Shown here piece by piece: positions 23,301 to 35,200 of a stretch of DNA of 64,000 nt. How positions within the stretch are numbered: the stretch's first letter is position 1; each line of letters opens with the position of its first letter. This DNA comes from Petrosia ficiformis (lineage: Eukaryota; Porifera; Demospongiae; Haplosclerida; Petrosiidae). The notes beneath the pieces are model-generated. The model worked only from the letters and a program-made list of their open reading frames with translations. It searched no databases and had not been told where the DNA came from. The DNA lies in assembly GCA_947044365.1 (NCBI GenBank), contig OX345636.1, positions 19,446,548 to 19,510,547 of the forward strand. The letters are read 5' to 3'. A program made the translations under genes and the position numbers.

Positions 23301-25985
23301 AAAGTTCTTTGCTTGCTTCTTCATCTTCACCAATTTCACTGTCACAATAATCATCTGAATCTTTTCCCCAGACAATATAGAGAGTGCAGCCATAGCCACG
23401 CTAAAATACGTGTGAACCATATTAATATCTAATTACCTATACAAATTATTATCGAGTGATGAGAGAGAGAAGCCCAGTAACCTACTCTTTGCCTACTTTA
23501 GGTGTCTCAGGTATCTACTAGTCATCTGGAGTTGCCTAGACACAAACAATGCTTATGTATATAGCTGGTACTCCAGGGATACTATGTATAGAAATGAATG
23601 AACACAGAATTTGTCATTGTCACATGTGTATTAGATGTTAAATTCATTTGACCCGATAACCTAATTGAATTTGTGTTCCTTTACTTTTGGATTATGTATG
23701 TCTTCTCTTCCTGCACATGCACAAAGTCATCTGAAATCTAATTTAGCACTGATTTTATTATGATTCTGTTTTAAAACTTGTATGTGTATAAGTTTTTTTG
23801 AAGTTGACATCTCAGAGTGTCTTATATGTTGGTGTTAATACTAACACCTCTTTAGACTATTATACATGTATGTAACTACATTATATGTACAACTGACACT
23901 GTCATATAATGTTTACAGCAGTCTGAACTACATGTACAATTGTACATTGTTTGACCATAATGTTAATAGTTACATACATGTAATTGTGTTGTACGTGTAT
24001 GTGTGCATTAGTGTTGTTTAGCAAGTACTTTTAGCTGGTTCTCAAATGTTGGTTATAGTTTAATTAACTAAAAGTATAATGGGCTTACTAAAAGGGTTTT
24101 AGTTTTAGTTATAGTTAACTAAAACAACAATACTGTGCATCATGGACATTTCCAGTATAAATGCCCTGTGGTGTCTAAATCGTAAAAGGAAGCTTGATGC
24201 AGGAGTTTTATTTGTTGTTTGATTTGATTATGTTCTGTACTTCAGGTGAATACTTTTTTATTGTTTTTTCTACTATTTTTTCAATAGCATTACATTACAC
24301 TGGAAGTGTGTCTCATGAGAACATCATCTTCTCAACCTTGGGGATTTCGAATGGATAGTAGATGTGACTGTAAACATATGGACAAAGAATATTCATTGGT
24401 TGTCAGTGGTCTTGCTCCAGAATCTCCAGCAATTAGTGCACTGAGGTAGTTAAAAGTAATATACAATTGAGAGCATATTCATGCTTTGCATTTTTAAGTA
24501 AATTGATGGATTATATATGTACAGTATATGCCAATAAAAAGTCACCATACAGTACACAGCAGTTTCATTTCCACACTACAGTAGTTCCAACAGTAGTTTT
24601 GACAGTAATTGGTATACATGTCAATTGAACAACACAGTAGTGAGACAGTAATTACTATGCTATACTGACAGTGGAACTAAGATAATTACTGTTACTGTAT
24701 GGTGACATTTTATTGACATATACTGTATAGTGGAAAGGGATATGGAAAACAACATGTTCATTGCACTTGGCAATGCTATTTGGTGTATCCTTCTGTTAAA
24801 GTTTAGGTACAATTACATGTAAGTTTAATACTATCTTCTGATAATATCCAGACTATTAACTTCAGATAGTGCACATTTGTTTGGTATTTATTGTAAGTTA
24901 ATGAATACACGTAACTGAATTAATGATTTCCATTCAAAGTAGTCACCTTGAGGTAAACCTATTTTTAAATTTTCATTTGTTAGTGTTTATCATCTTTACT
25001 TTAGATGTGGTGATTTTATTCTAAAGGTAAATGGAATTAGTACAGAAAGTATGAACAAAGAAGAAGTTGGAAACTTGATAAGAAATAGCAATATATCTCT
25101 GCCTCTTACTGTCTTAAGAATTTGTTCTCCAGAGCCTGTTTCTATAAGGTTAACACTCAGCCCAGAGAAGAAAGGTAGTTATGGATTCTCCTATCAGACA
25201 CACTATGTGATATCACATGTGGATAAGTCTTCAAACTCTCTGTTGGAGGTTGGAGATGAAATTGTAAAGGTATGGTGAATGGAATGACTCTGCTAGTATA
25301 GGCATGAGCTACATTGTAAATATAGATCTTGCAATAGTCTAAGGGATCTTTAGTGAGATCTGGAATGTACATGTGTATGAAGGGAACTTAATCTAATGTA
25401 TAAAGTCTGCAAATTCAATGAATAAAATCATAAGATCCAACATCAACCCCTACAACACCATGACTAGCCATTTTCTTTCTGGGAGCTGTTGAAGTTAAAA
25501 ATGGGCACAAAAAAAAGTTGTGACAATCATATTTAATATTATTGTAATGATTGTATTGTGCGAGTGATTTTGCTGTTCCAGTATTTGTAATTATTATATG
25601 TTCTATTTTCTGTTTATTTGATTAGATGCAAGGGGACATAACTACTGGACTTCGAACATCTCAGTTTCGAAAGTTGCTTCAGTCATTTCATGATGATATA
25701 GAGTGTGAAATAAGACGATATCCTAAATCTTTTCAATTGACTCACCAATCACTCAAAACTTTTAGAGAGAGATATAATTCAGAAAACTGTAGATCATCTG
25801 ACAAACTATGTTTCTCAAGCAGTTCATCAAATACTTACGACTCTTCATCTACTTGTTTCTCAGCAGTTCCTGATCATGGTGGCAATTTAATGTTCCCTCT
25901 TTCATCATCTGAAGACAGTGGATTAGTTAATCATTCTATCAGACATGAACCTGTTGGATTGCTTACCGCTCAATTGGTAACATAA
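20396..25985 (+). CDS. Gene A: coiled-coil protein with two PDZ domains, DLG5-like N-terminal architecture
   Basis: Exons: 20396-20437, 21032-21157, 21874-22025, 22650-22806, 22909-23130, 24288-24445, 25005-25269, 25626-25985. All junctions are GT-AG and in frame; product about 493 aa. Residues 57-233 are charged heptad-like coiled coil (for example LNDVYNLLDVVLKERFSLQQ). PDZ1 is about 235-325 with ligand-loop PWGF and CGDFILKVNGIS; PDZ2 follows directly (about 329-405), with loop YGFS and LLEVGDEIVK. A Ser-rich tail closes the protein. Coiled coil followed by a tightly linked PDZ pair is the plan of DLG5. Likely a cytosolic or junctional scaffold (family inference). The end is uncertain: the frame runs to TAA at 25983-25985, but GTAACA at 25977 could be a donor to an exon at about 26198 encoding only four residues. 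Confidence 0.78.
20587..20720 (+). mobile_element. Dispersed repeat M1, copy 1, in gene A intron 1
   Basis: Contains CTTCTTATTTGGCACAGGAC, then GTGCAGTTAATTATGATTAT and TGTTAATTGGCTCAAGATGT. The same string of words occurs at 53213-53352 (same sense) and at 46580-46712 (inverted). The short ORF it gives (74 codons) is only the repeat read through. Confidence 0.8.
24522..24725. mobile_element. Tc1/mariner-like MITE, copy 1, in a gene A intron
   Basis: Ends CAGTATATGCCAATAAAAAG and its mirror CATTTTATTGACATATACTG, flanked by TA on both sides, as expected for Tc1/mariner insertion into TA. The inverted repeats run on through CACCATACAGTA. The 204-bp body has no ORF. A second copy lies at 55006-55217 in a gene B intron. 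Confidence 0.82.
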
Positions 25986-27005
25986 ATGCAAAAGAGAAAA
26001 TTTCAACTTGATCATAAACCAGTCGTATATTGCACCTCACCAACAAAGCTGGTTATGGTCTTTCTTTGTGTGTGTTTGCTGTTCTCATTAATCTATATCA
26101 TTATATTTATACACATTGTAATACTGTATTAATTATTATTTAGTACTGTATATATCATGTTTGATATACTACTCACCTGATCTTATTTTAAACAGCACAG
26201 TGAGAATTAACTCAGCCACCTATGAAAGTGCGACCAAACACACAAGTAAATCTTTCTTTACAGAGCATTAAGTGTTATAATGTGGGCAGACCAATAATGG
26301 TCTTGATAGAATAGTCTCATCCTAGTTGCCCTTTCTATAAACAAGTAGAAGGACATCTGGTGACTTTAGTTCACCACTTTCTGACCTACCAATAAGAATA
26401 TTGTAACAGCGAGGTTCTCGCCCACTCAAATTAAAAGAGTGTAATCTACATACATGTAGCTTGATGTTAATATTCCATGTGGGAATTGATATAACACAAA
26501 GCAGAAGCACTTTCGAAGTTATATTTTACCTAATCTTACTTCTTTCTTGCTTTTATGTTGTGTAGTCCTTTTATCTAAATGGGGTTGACACACTGTAGTG
26601 ATAGTGGCATGCAGCTGCATACGTACAATACTGTGTCTTGGCTACATGTTACACTTTCTTGAAATTCATGTCATACTTCCATTTATAATTATACTGATTA
26701 TTTTGATTATTATCATTGTATTTAATTTTACGATCCAATTATAGCAGCGGAGTAAAAATATATAATATGTATGTGACTGTCTATGGGAAACTATGCTTGG
26801 TAATAGTTTAGTGATAGTAATTCTAATTTAGATGTTGCATGCAAGCATTGGTAACACTGATGTAATATATAATGTACTATAAATAAGAAATGCTGGAAAA
26901 TAATTATTTCTTTGTGTTAATGAAGACATCAAAATGTGGTAATCATAGTTGGGATGCAAACTTCCAATTAATAATAGCAGGAAGGAGCTTGCCAATTACA
27001 AATGT
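25986..27005. other. Gene A 3' flank, no gene seen
   Basis: AT-rich. A possible last gene A mini-exon (HSEN then stop) follows an acceptor-like AAACAG at about 26197. No other coding or RNA signal is seen. Confidence 0.35.
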
Positions 27006-27985
27006 GGTATAGCCAGGGGCGGATCTATGTTATTTTGGTTGGAGGGCCAATAGTTTATTCATGAAAGGCATGGTCAATTATGGTGACTGACACACCCATA
27101 TTTGGGTGTAATGGTGCAGTACATGGTTATCATTTTTATTTTTTTTACTTATAAAATTAAAGTAAAAGAATGTGTCTATTCTTATCACTAGAAGCAAATT
27201 CATCTATTGTCTTGTCTTGTAATTCCCAAGCTATTACTATATACTTGTGTTAGTGTTGATAGAATAACCAACAAAATCTCTTCCACAATTGTATTCATCA
27301 CTCTCACTATTATACTCACCATCTACATTGCTGCAACTCCAATCAGTTTCAAAATAGAATATTATATAATATGACTCTAACCTGGTGTAATAGCAACCTT
27401 CATATCTTCTGATCATCTTTATATTTGTCTGTAAGCGAGAGAGTGTTGGAAAAATCTCCATTTTTGCAATCGCAATAAGTACAAGAGGCTGAAGAAAGCT
27501 GAATTCTGTAGTTTTTCAGTGAAACCATAAAATTTACCTTTCTAGGCACTATCAAACTCCGATCTTTCTCAGAGAGCAACTACAGTTACCCCCGGGTGGG
27601 TGTGGCTTCTAAAAGATACAGAATTGAACCAGATTGTATGCAGCAAGAAGCTGGCAAGACTAGACACTGATTGGAGTTTCATCTACCCCTCCCCCTAGTA
27701 CAACCTTATGTTAGATCTTATATTAGTTACCTCTGACTAAATCAAAATTAAACAAATTCAATTGCTTTGACATCCTTTACTATGAAAACAGACAGCTGGT
27801 TGTGGCTTGTAGTTCATGTAGTTTACTGTTTACACTTGGCTTGTAGCTTACACATTTAATTGGTAGTGGGTTGTGCTAGAATAAAGGGCTTGGCAAAGCT
27901 ATTACAATGAAAAATGATTGCCAAAAATTTCGGGGGGGCAAGGCCCCACCTGCCCCCCCCCCCTAAATCTGCCCCTGGGTATAGC
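27006..27985. mobile_element. hAT-type non-autonomous element, 964 bp, with 8-bp target duplication
   Basis: The element runs 27014-27977. Its ends are CAGGGGCGGATCTA and, in reverse complement, CAGGGGCAGATTTA. The flanks are a perfect 8-bp direct repeat GGTATAGC (27006-27013 and 27978-27985). Ends of CAGGGG type with an 8-bp duplication are diagnostic of the hAT superfamily. No transposase frame is seen; a weak 74-codon minus ORF at 27237-27461 has no motif. The internal block at about 27330-27372 recurs at the right edge of the window (63958-64000), so a second copy probably starts there. Confidence 0.93.
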
Positions 27986-28330
27986 CTATTGACAGTATGA
28001 ACTATGGACAAATATGCATACTTTTATGCAATAAAGAGCTAATGGTATTATTGATAATACTTTATAGAGCTGACTAGTGTGGATGTATCCTGTTGACATG
28101 ATAATGAGTTATAATATAATTGTGTTATCACGCAGTCATAACAACCTATTAAATTATAATATGCATTAGTTATTTTAACAATTGTATTTTTGCAGTGCAT
28201 ATACACATATGAAAACATTCATATAGCGAAGTGTATGACATGTACAGAACCAATGCTACAAGTGATACATGGCTAAATAATTGCAGGCAATAGCTTCAAT
28301 CATGTACGTGCATAAAATTAATGGTACACA
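27986..28330. other. Non-coding gap, no gene seen
   Basis: AT-rich spacer between the hAT element and the promoter patch of the small gene. No feature can be supported. Confidence 0.4.
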
Positions 28331-28639
28331 GGCAAGGCTTGCAATTTACGCATGCGCGCGCAAGTTTGTTGGTCTGCATGCATGCTTACCCATATGGCGT
28401 AACCCGAACGATCCCAGGACCTAGACTGGGGGGCTCCGCCCCCCCAGACACCCCCAGTTTGTCATGCTAACGTTTTTTGTTAATATTATGCGCATGCGCA
28501 AATAATAGAGTGGGATTGGGTTTCCACTGTTACAAACGGCGCGTCATATACCCATGCGCACCTATGAAGTTTTTCTGACACTTCATTATTTCATAGCAGC
28601 TCTTTTGACAAAACAAGATCTCATAAGCGAGAGAATAAG
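28331..28639 (+). promoter_or_regulatory. Promoter region of the 67-aa gene, with NRF-1 palindrome
   Basis: A GC-richer island with ACGCATGCGCGCGCAAG near 28349-28365, a CCCCCC-rich hairpin (GGGGGGCTCCGCCCCCC, 28429-28445), and a perfect 12-bp palindrome TGCGCATGCGCA at 28489-28500. The ATG at 28640 is 140 bases downstream. In this AT-rich window such an island is unusual and most likely marks a transcription start. Confidence 0.5.
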
Positions 28640-28843
28640 ATGTCAAACATGAATACCGAAAAGAAAGACTTAAAACAGTCAACAGATATTGACCATTTCT
28701 TTACCTTCAACAGTAAGGTCTTCAATACTGTAGATGACTTCTTATTCAATAAGGAAACAGCAAAGAGTGGATGGAAGAGAAAGAGAGAATCTGAGAATAT
28801 TGTTGGTACAAAGAAAAGTAAAAAGAGGCTAGAGAAGACTTGA
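28640..28843 (+). CDS. Small lysine-rich protein, 67 aa, function unknown
   Basis: Single ORF from ATG 28640 (an alternative Met is codon 4) to TGA at 28841-28843. The first half is mixed (TDIDHFFTFNSKVFNTVDDF), the second basic, with KRKRE near residue 48 and KKSKKR near residue 60, a likely bipartite nuclear signal. I do not recognise a family. Support for being real: the upstream GC-rich patch with an NRF-1 palindrome, codon use typical of the nearby exons, and a 3' flank duplicated elsewhere as if it were a transcript end. It lies between genes A and B, convergent with gene B, with only about 340 bases between the two stop codons. It could also be the only coding exon visible of a larger gene. 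Confidence 0.6.
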   Translation: MSNMNTEKKDLKQSTDIDHFFTFNSKVFNTVDDFLFNKETAKSGWKRKRESENIVGTKKSKKRLEKT

Positions 28844-29200
28844 ATGTAATCAAACTGCGAAGTATTTCACATGTTCAAGGATAAACAACTATAGTATAGC
28901 TACCAAGTGACAAAAGACAAGGAAGCAGCAGATATTCTGGAAGAATTTAATGAAAACATTATTTTAGTATTGTCAATAATTTTTTTTTGTTGGATATAAT
29001 CATAATTACTATGATTGAATGATTGAACAGTGACTTCATATATAGATATTGAAATTGATGTTGTTTCAAACAAAAATAGAAATGTTGATTAGAGTATTTG
29101 CAAGTCCATTTCAAGTACGAAACTCAGTATAGAATTGTCTGCAATTATTTTCTGTAAATAATCGGGAAAGCTTGTTTCCAATCATGTTTCACACTGAAGT
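28844..29200. repeat. 3'-end segment duplicated at 31087-31440
   Basis: The sequence from just after the 67-aa gene's stop codon to the last bases of gene B's terminal exon recurs in direct orientation at 31087-31440. Shared words include CAAACTGCGAAGTAT, GGAAGCAGCAGA, TGAAATTGATGTTGTTTC shifted slightly by indels, and GTCTGCAATTATTTTCTG. By eye the copies are roughly 90 percent alike. This segment is the convergent 3' overlap zone of the small gene and gene B. Confidence 0.88.
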
Positions 29201-32200
29201 TTCTTCTCATCTAGTGTTCTAAGACATTTCCTAAAGTCAGGATCCCATTCACCAACTCTATAATCTAACCTGAAATTATAATACACAGTACATGTACATG
29301 TACATATAATTACAATCATGTTTTGAGGTTTTTCAGTTTCAGTAAATATTTGTAATTTGGTGATTTGTATAGAAAGGTAATTAAATTAATTGTGATGAAG
29401 AATATAATTATAGAGGTTAATAATTTGATTAAATTCTTAAGTTTGGCCATCAATAAAGAAAACTAATGAAATCTGGATACTCATGAAATTCAGTCATTAA
29501 ACTGGTAAGACACATAATTATAGTGATGTACCAATAATCAGATCGGTAATTGGTATCAATCATTATTGGGCATTATTTCTAGTATCTGGTATCGGTTATT
29601 TCTAAAAGATGTAACTGATATTGTAATAAGTGTACTAATAATGTCATTTCTTGTGATTATAGCATCATTAATCACATTTACAATACTCATAATTATTGAG
29701 AAAACACTCATTTTCATTGAAAGAATCAGAAGCCAGAAGGTAGATGGACGTAGATGTAACATTGGATCAGTTTAAGTTATCAGTACATACATGTACATGT
29801 TTATAAAATAATTATCGGTTTATTGGAATATCGGCTTATCAGTGTATGACTATATAAAGTCAAATGGTGAGTTTCAAATGAGTGTTTGTTCACTATCAAA
29901 AGTTTGATTTTGATTTTACCTTTTCAATTTAACTCCAGCATTTGGAACATACGCAGTAACAAAATAGAATTTATCATATTCTGCTGTTGTAACTCTTCCT
30001 TCTTTATCATGTTTATCAATACCTAATTAACGAGAGAGAGACATTAATACTGTAGAGTTTAGGCGTAAACTCTATAAAGAAATCGCCATCCAAAAATCGA
30101 TAATTTAATATTGTATTCCATCATCAATCCAGTATCTGTCATCTTTTGTTACACTAAATCGGTTACCAGATCGCTCACTAAATCGATGACTAAATCAGAT
30201 CAGTTACCAGATCGATTACTAAATTGGTCACCAGATCAGTCACCAGATCAGTTACCAGATCCATTACTAAATCGGTTACCAGATCCATTACTAAATTGGT
30301 GACTTAATCGGTTACCAGATCGGTTACTAAATCGGTTACTAGATCAATCACTAAATTGGTTACCAGTAAATCGGTTACCAGATTACTAAATTGTTGACTT
30401 AATCGGTTACCAGATCGGTTACTAAATTGGTAACCAGATCGATCACTAAATCAGTTACCAGATCGCTCACTAAATCGGTTACCAGATCGGTGACTAAATT
30501 GGTTGCGATCACTAAATCAGTTATTACCAGAAGGATCACTAAATCGGTTACCAGATCGGTTACTAAATCGGTTACCAGATCGATCACTAAATCGGTTACC
30601 AGATTGATCACAAAATCGGTTACCGGATCGATCACTAAATTGGTTACCATATCGATCACCAGATCAGATCGATCACTAAATTGGTTACCAGATCGGTTAC
30701 TAAATCGGTAACCAGATCGATCACTAAATCGGTTACCAGATCGGTGACTAAATTGGTTGCGATCACTAAATCAGTTATTACCAGAAGGATCACTAAATCG
30801 GTTACCAGATCGATCACTAAATCGGTTACCAGATCGGTTATTAAATCGGTTACCAGATCGATCACTAAATTGGTTACCAGATCGATCACTAAATCGGTTA
30901 CCAGATTGATTACTAAATTGGTTACCAGATCGATGACTAAATCAGTTACTGGATTGATCACTAAATTGGTCACCACCAGATCGATCACTAAATTGGTACC
31001 AGATCGGTTACCAGATCAATCACTAAATTGGTTACCAGATTGATTACTAAATCGATGACTAAATCGGTACCAGATTGGTGACTAAAATGTAGTCAAACTG
31101 CGAAGTATGTCACATGTTCAAGGATAAACAACTGACAATGAAAGACAAGGAAGCAGCAGACATTCTGAAAGACTTTACATGAAAACACTATTTTAGTATT
31201 GTCAATATGAATCATTTTTTCTTGTTGGATATAATTATAATTACTATGATTGAAGGAATAAACAGCGACTTTACATATAGATATCGAAATTGATGTTGTT
31301 TCAAACAAAAATAGAAATGTTGATTAGAACATTGGCAAGTCCATTTTCAAGTAGGAAACTCAGTATAGTATTGTCTGCAATTATTTTCTGTAAATAATAA
31401 TCAGGAAAGCTTGTTTCCAATCAAGCTTCACACTGAAGGTTATGGACTATGTGTGATCAAATGCATTCATTAAAAGTTGAAACAATTATTATAAACATAA
31501 AATTAATAATTATTAAAAAGTTTTGATAAAAAAATTACTGTCTGTTTCGTAAGTGACATAAAAAATTAATACAAGACTGAATTAAAATTTAATAAATAAT
31601 AATCATTATAATCCTGGTTGAAAAACTAATTCTAAAATAATTAATGGTAGATTAAAATTATAGCATTCACAGAGATAAAAAATTGTTAATACTATCAAAT
31701 ATAATGCAGTGCAAACAACCACAATATTACATGTATATTTAAAAATTAATGCAACAATGAAAGTATGTCACTTTAGAGACACAAGAAGGTATACAGGATA
31801 GATAGATTTGTTATGACATTTGTAAGCGGTTTATTGGTACCCATGTCTGGTTATGTTTCTCATGTTGTACGATGTCAGTGATCTGTTTCAGCAAGGTCTC
31901 TTCAAATACAAGCATAAGACAAGCTGGGGATGTATGAATTAAGTATGAAATAATTATAATTAGTATAATTATATCACATGACATTGAACCAATCACACTT
32001 TCATATCCTAGTTACCTGTTAAATAGCATAATGCATATTTAAGAACTGTGAAAATGCAACACTAGAAATGTCAAGTAATAGGCACTAAATATTTCCTTAT
32101 GGTACATTAAATGTTATAATGTAGCACCTGGGCTGAAGGTCCTGGGAACTATTATTATTTTACTTTATAATAATTTCCTTTATTAACAATGACAATTTTC

Positions 32201-35200
32201 ATTGGAGTATTTTCTTTGACCATGTAGTAGGTCATAATAGCACTTTAAATTAACAATGCATTTAGAGTACATTTATGTTGAAGTGTATCCATACATGCAC
32301 ATGTAAAATTGAAATACATAATTATAATAATACACACCATTAAGAATGAATATTTCAAGTTAATGATATACCCACCCTTTCAATCATAACTAGTAACAAG
32401 TACAAGCAGTTCCATACAAGTGTACAATACAACCACTACATATAGTACAACCAGTACAATGTAAAAAACAAAATTGATAATTATACCTGTAAATTCATGA
32501 CTATGCTGTTCATTCATCATCCTTGCATCAACATACATCTGTTTGATTTCTGATAAACTCAGTGAATCATATCCAAATGTTCTATAAGAGTGATAACATT
32601 AATTAACAAAAATCAATTAGTTAACATTAATTTTATTGTACATAAAATAACTTTTATCCTCTCAATAACATTGAAAGTTCAGTTAACACAGAAACACTTA
32701 CGTTATACTATCTTCTGCTCCGGCTTTAATTAAAATAGAGATAGGTGGAGCAAAACTTTTCAGTGACTGAACTGCTATCAAACTTCCAGCCATTAAGACA
32801 TGTTTACCCTATAATGTGATATAATTACTATAATAATAGTTACATCATAAAACATACATAATACTACAAATGTGAAATATGGTTGGCATTCCAAATTAGA
32901 AAATGCATCATCAGTCTACACTGACAAAAATGAAACCATACTTTTGTTAGGGATTGCACTGGCATACAGTATACAAGGAACGTCAGAATGGTATACCCTA
33001 CTTATATAGGGTTTTAATGGCCTGCAGGACCATTCTTATGGTTGCTTTCTGATGGGGTTAATCTATACAATTACTATACATATTCTTGTGTCATTATCAC
33101 ATATGCATCACATATGCGTCACAAATGTAGTTAAAGAAGTTACATGTATACAATAATAATAAGGAAGTTACATGTATGTTTTCAAGGAACAGAGAGTCTG
33201 GCTCAAAATTTTTCTGCTTGACAGTGTCTATAATTATACTTGTGGCAAGAGTTCTGTAATTATGGTGCATTCATTGTGATTGTATTGAAAACGATTGTTT
33301 TGGATTATATTTAGACAAATGATTTTTCAAGGTAGTTATATTCCAAGAAAGACAACATCTACTTAATACAGCAAGAAGCAACTATGTATTACAACTATAA
33401 TGTAATGAATTAGGACATGGTAATTCAAAATATCAAGATATTTGAATCTAGAAAGTATGTGTATGTCATACCTTATGTTCCCATGAGGTAAAAGCCCCTT
33501 TAGGTACAACACGAAATCCAGAATCTCCCACACGATTATAATATATTACTCTACCTTCACTCTGTTCACGATTTAGTCTCGCTTCAGTAATACGAGCAGT
33601 ACCTTCAATAAACTCTGTAAAATGTAGAAAATTAAAGTACATCAACAATTCACTAAGTAAGATTGAGTAATACACAAGTAGTTGTATGCTATTGTTCACA
33701 TAAATGCATTCACCTAAATGCATTCACATGAAAACGATTTTTCCAAATGAGATACAGTACCTTCAGACCGCAATTTTTACAGGTAGCTTTGGTCTCATCA
33801 GTTGCACATTCTTTGAGACAGTAAAATACAAACTTGAACAGTTAGATAATAGTGCAATCTGCAAAGCCTGACAAATTAACGCAGTGGATCGTAGAACATT
33901 CACCACTGTGGTATGGTAAACAGTACATGGAGTGACTCACTGCATGCACTCTTTATCACACTATAGTGGCAAGGGTTCTGTGGAGCATGGCATTCACTGG
34001 AAGCCATAAAACATATATCAACAGAAGACCATTGCTTCGAATAGTTATATCCATAATGCATTATGCAAATTGCAAACAGTGACTCTGTACTTTACCAAAC
34101 TTACCAGTGCGACAATGGTAGAACATTTTAGGGTAGCTCTCAGCTAGTATAGTGGTAATTTGTTCAGCTAATACTCCACATATTACAACAGGTCGAGTTC
34201 CATTGAAAGCTTCAACTTCTTCATATATTGAACAATCTAAAGCTATTGTTGGGAATAAATAACATGTGAATATAAATGCTGTACTGCAAATTACCTAATA
34301 CTTTCAGTGAGAAAATAACGATAATGACATTTGACATTATGTACTGGTAGAAACGATAAAATGTAACCTAATTTCAAAAAAGGGACACTTTCCTGTGAAA
34401 GTAATTTTGATTAAATGCTTATATTTAATCCCTTGTACAGAAGTCAATGAAATTCAATAACTAAGAAGTTTAATAATCATTCTCCCTGGCTAACAAAATT
34501 TGTTGACTTCCAATTTAAAAAATGACAGAATGGCAAACAATTGAATGGAAGCATTTGATAGAAATTATTTTGTGGGTAAGTGTCCCTTTTCGAAATTTAG
34601 GTCGCAAATATTAAGTTCCACTTTATTATGACAATAAAATATGTACCTTCTCCTTGTTCATCAAGCCATTCTTGAGCTCTTGAAGTATTTGGTATAGCAC
34701 CTACTCCAGAATCAGTCCCATCATCATTCAATCTTGATACCCAGAATGATCTACGATGTCTAGCACTTGGAGCCTCATCAATTATGTGAAATACATCTCC
34801 ACATTTTATGGATAATTCCTGTGATAATCATAATATTATGTACACTAAGGCACTCATGAACTCTAAACAAATCATAACTAAATAGCCATCATTCAAGTTC
34901 ACACAGTCAATAGACTCTACTGTACATGTAGTTTGCTACTTTCGATAGGTTTATCAGAATAGCAGCTTGAAAAAGAATTGTTGCTTGGATACTCTAAGTT
35001 AAAAATTACCAACAGAAACAATCCTGCAACATCTAGATTTCATAAACTTCCAAAATCCCTGTAAAACAATGCATTCTGGATACTTCCACTCTCCAGCAAA
35101 AAAATTACATGAAACCCAGTAATCAATCACATGGCACTTAATGTATTATTATTAGTCATTATCCAAAATACTTCACTAGCCTGTAGATATCGAGGCACAT

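Larger units (their letters stand above)
29182..34242 (-). other. Gene B guanylate-kinase-like domain (exons 30-34 and last)
   Basis: Starts [20 protein letters not shown] (family: R-P-V-L-I-L-G-P) then [60 protein letters not shown] and ISILIKAG, and ends [20 protein letters not shown] before the stop. The place of the P-loop (GxxGxGKS in true guanylate kinases) reads [10 protein letters not shown], with no Lys-Ser, so it cannot bind ATP in the usual way. This agrees with the non-catalytic, peptide-binding GK of MAGUKs, DLG5 included. Confidence 0.88.

Noticed and set aside
30399..31043. Long ORFs on both strands with VTRSITKS or DLVTDLVI repeats, resembling a repeat protein
   Set aside because: They are the 24-bp minisatellite read in different frames; the period is a multiple of three, so every frame stays open. 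No flanking coding sequence.
30120..31086. CRISPR-like array
   Set aside because: Units are adjacent with no unique spacers, and the genome is eukaryotic.
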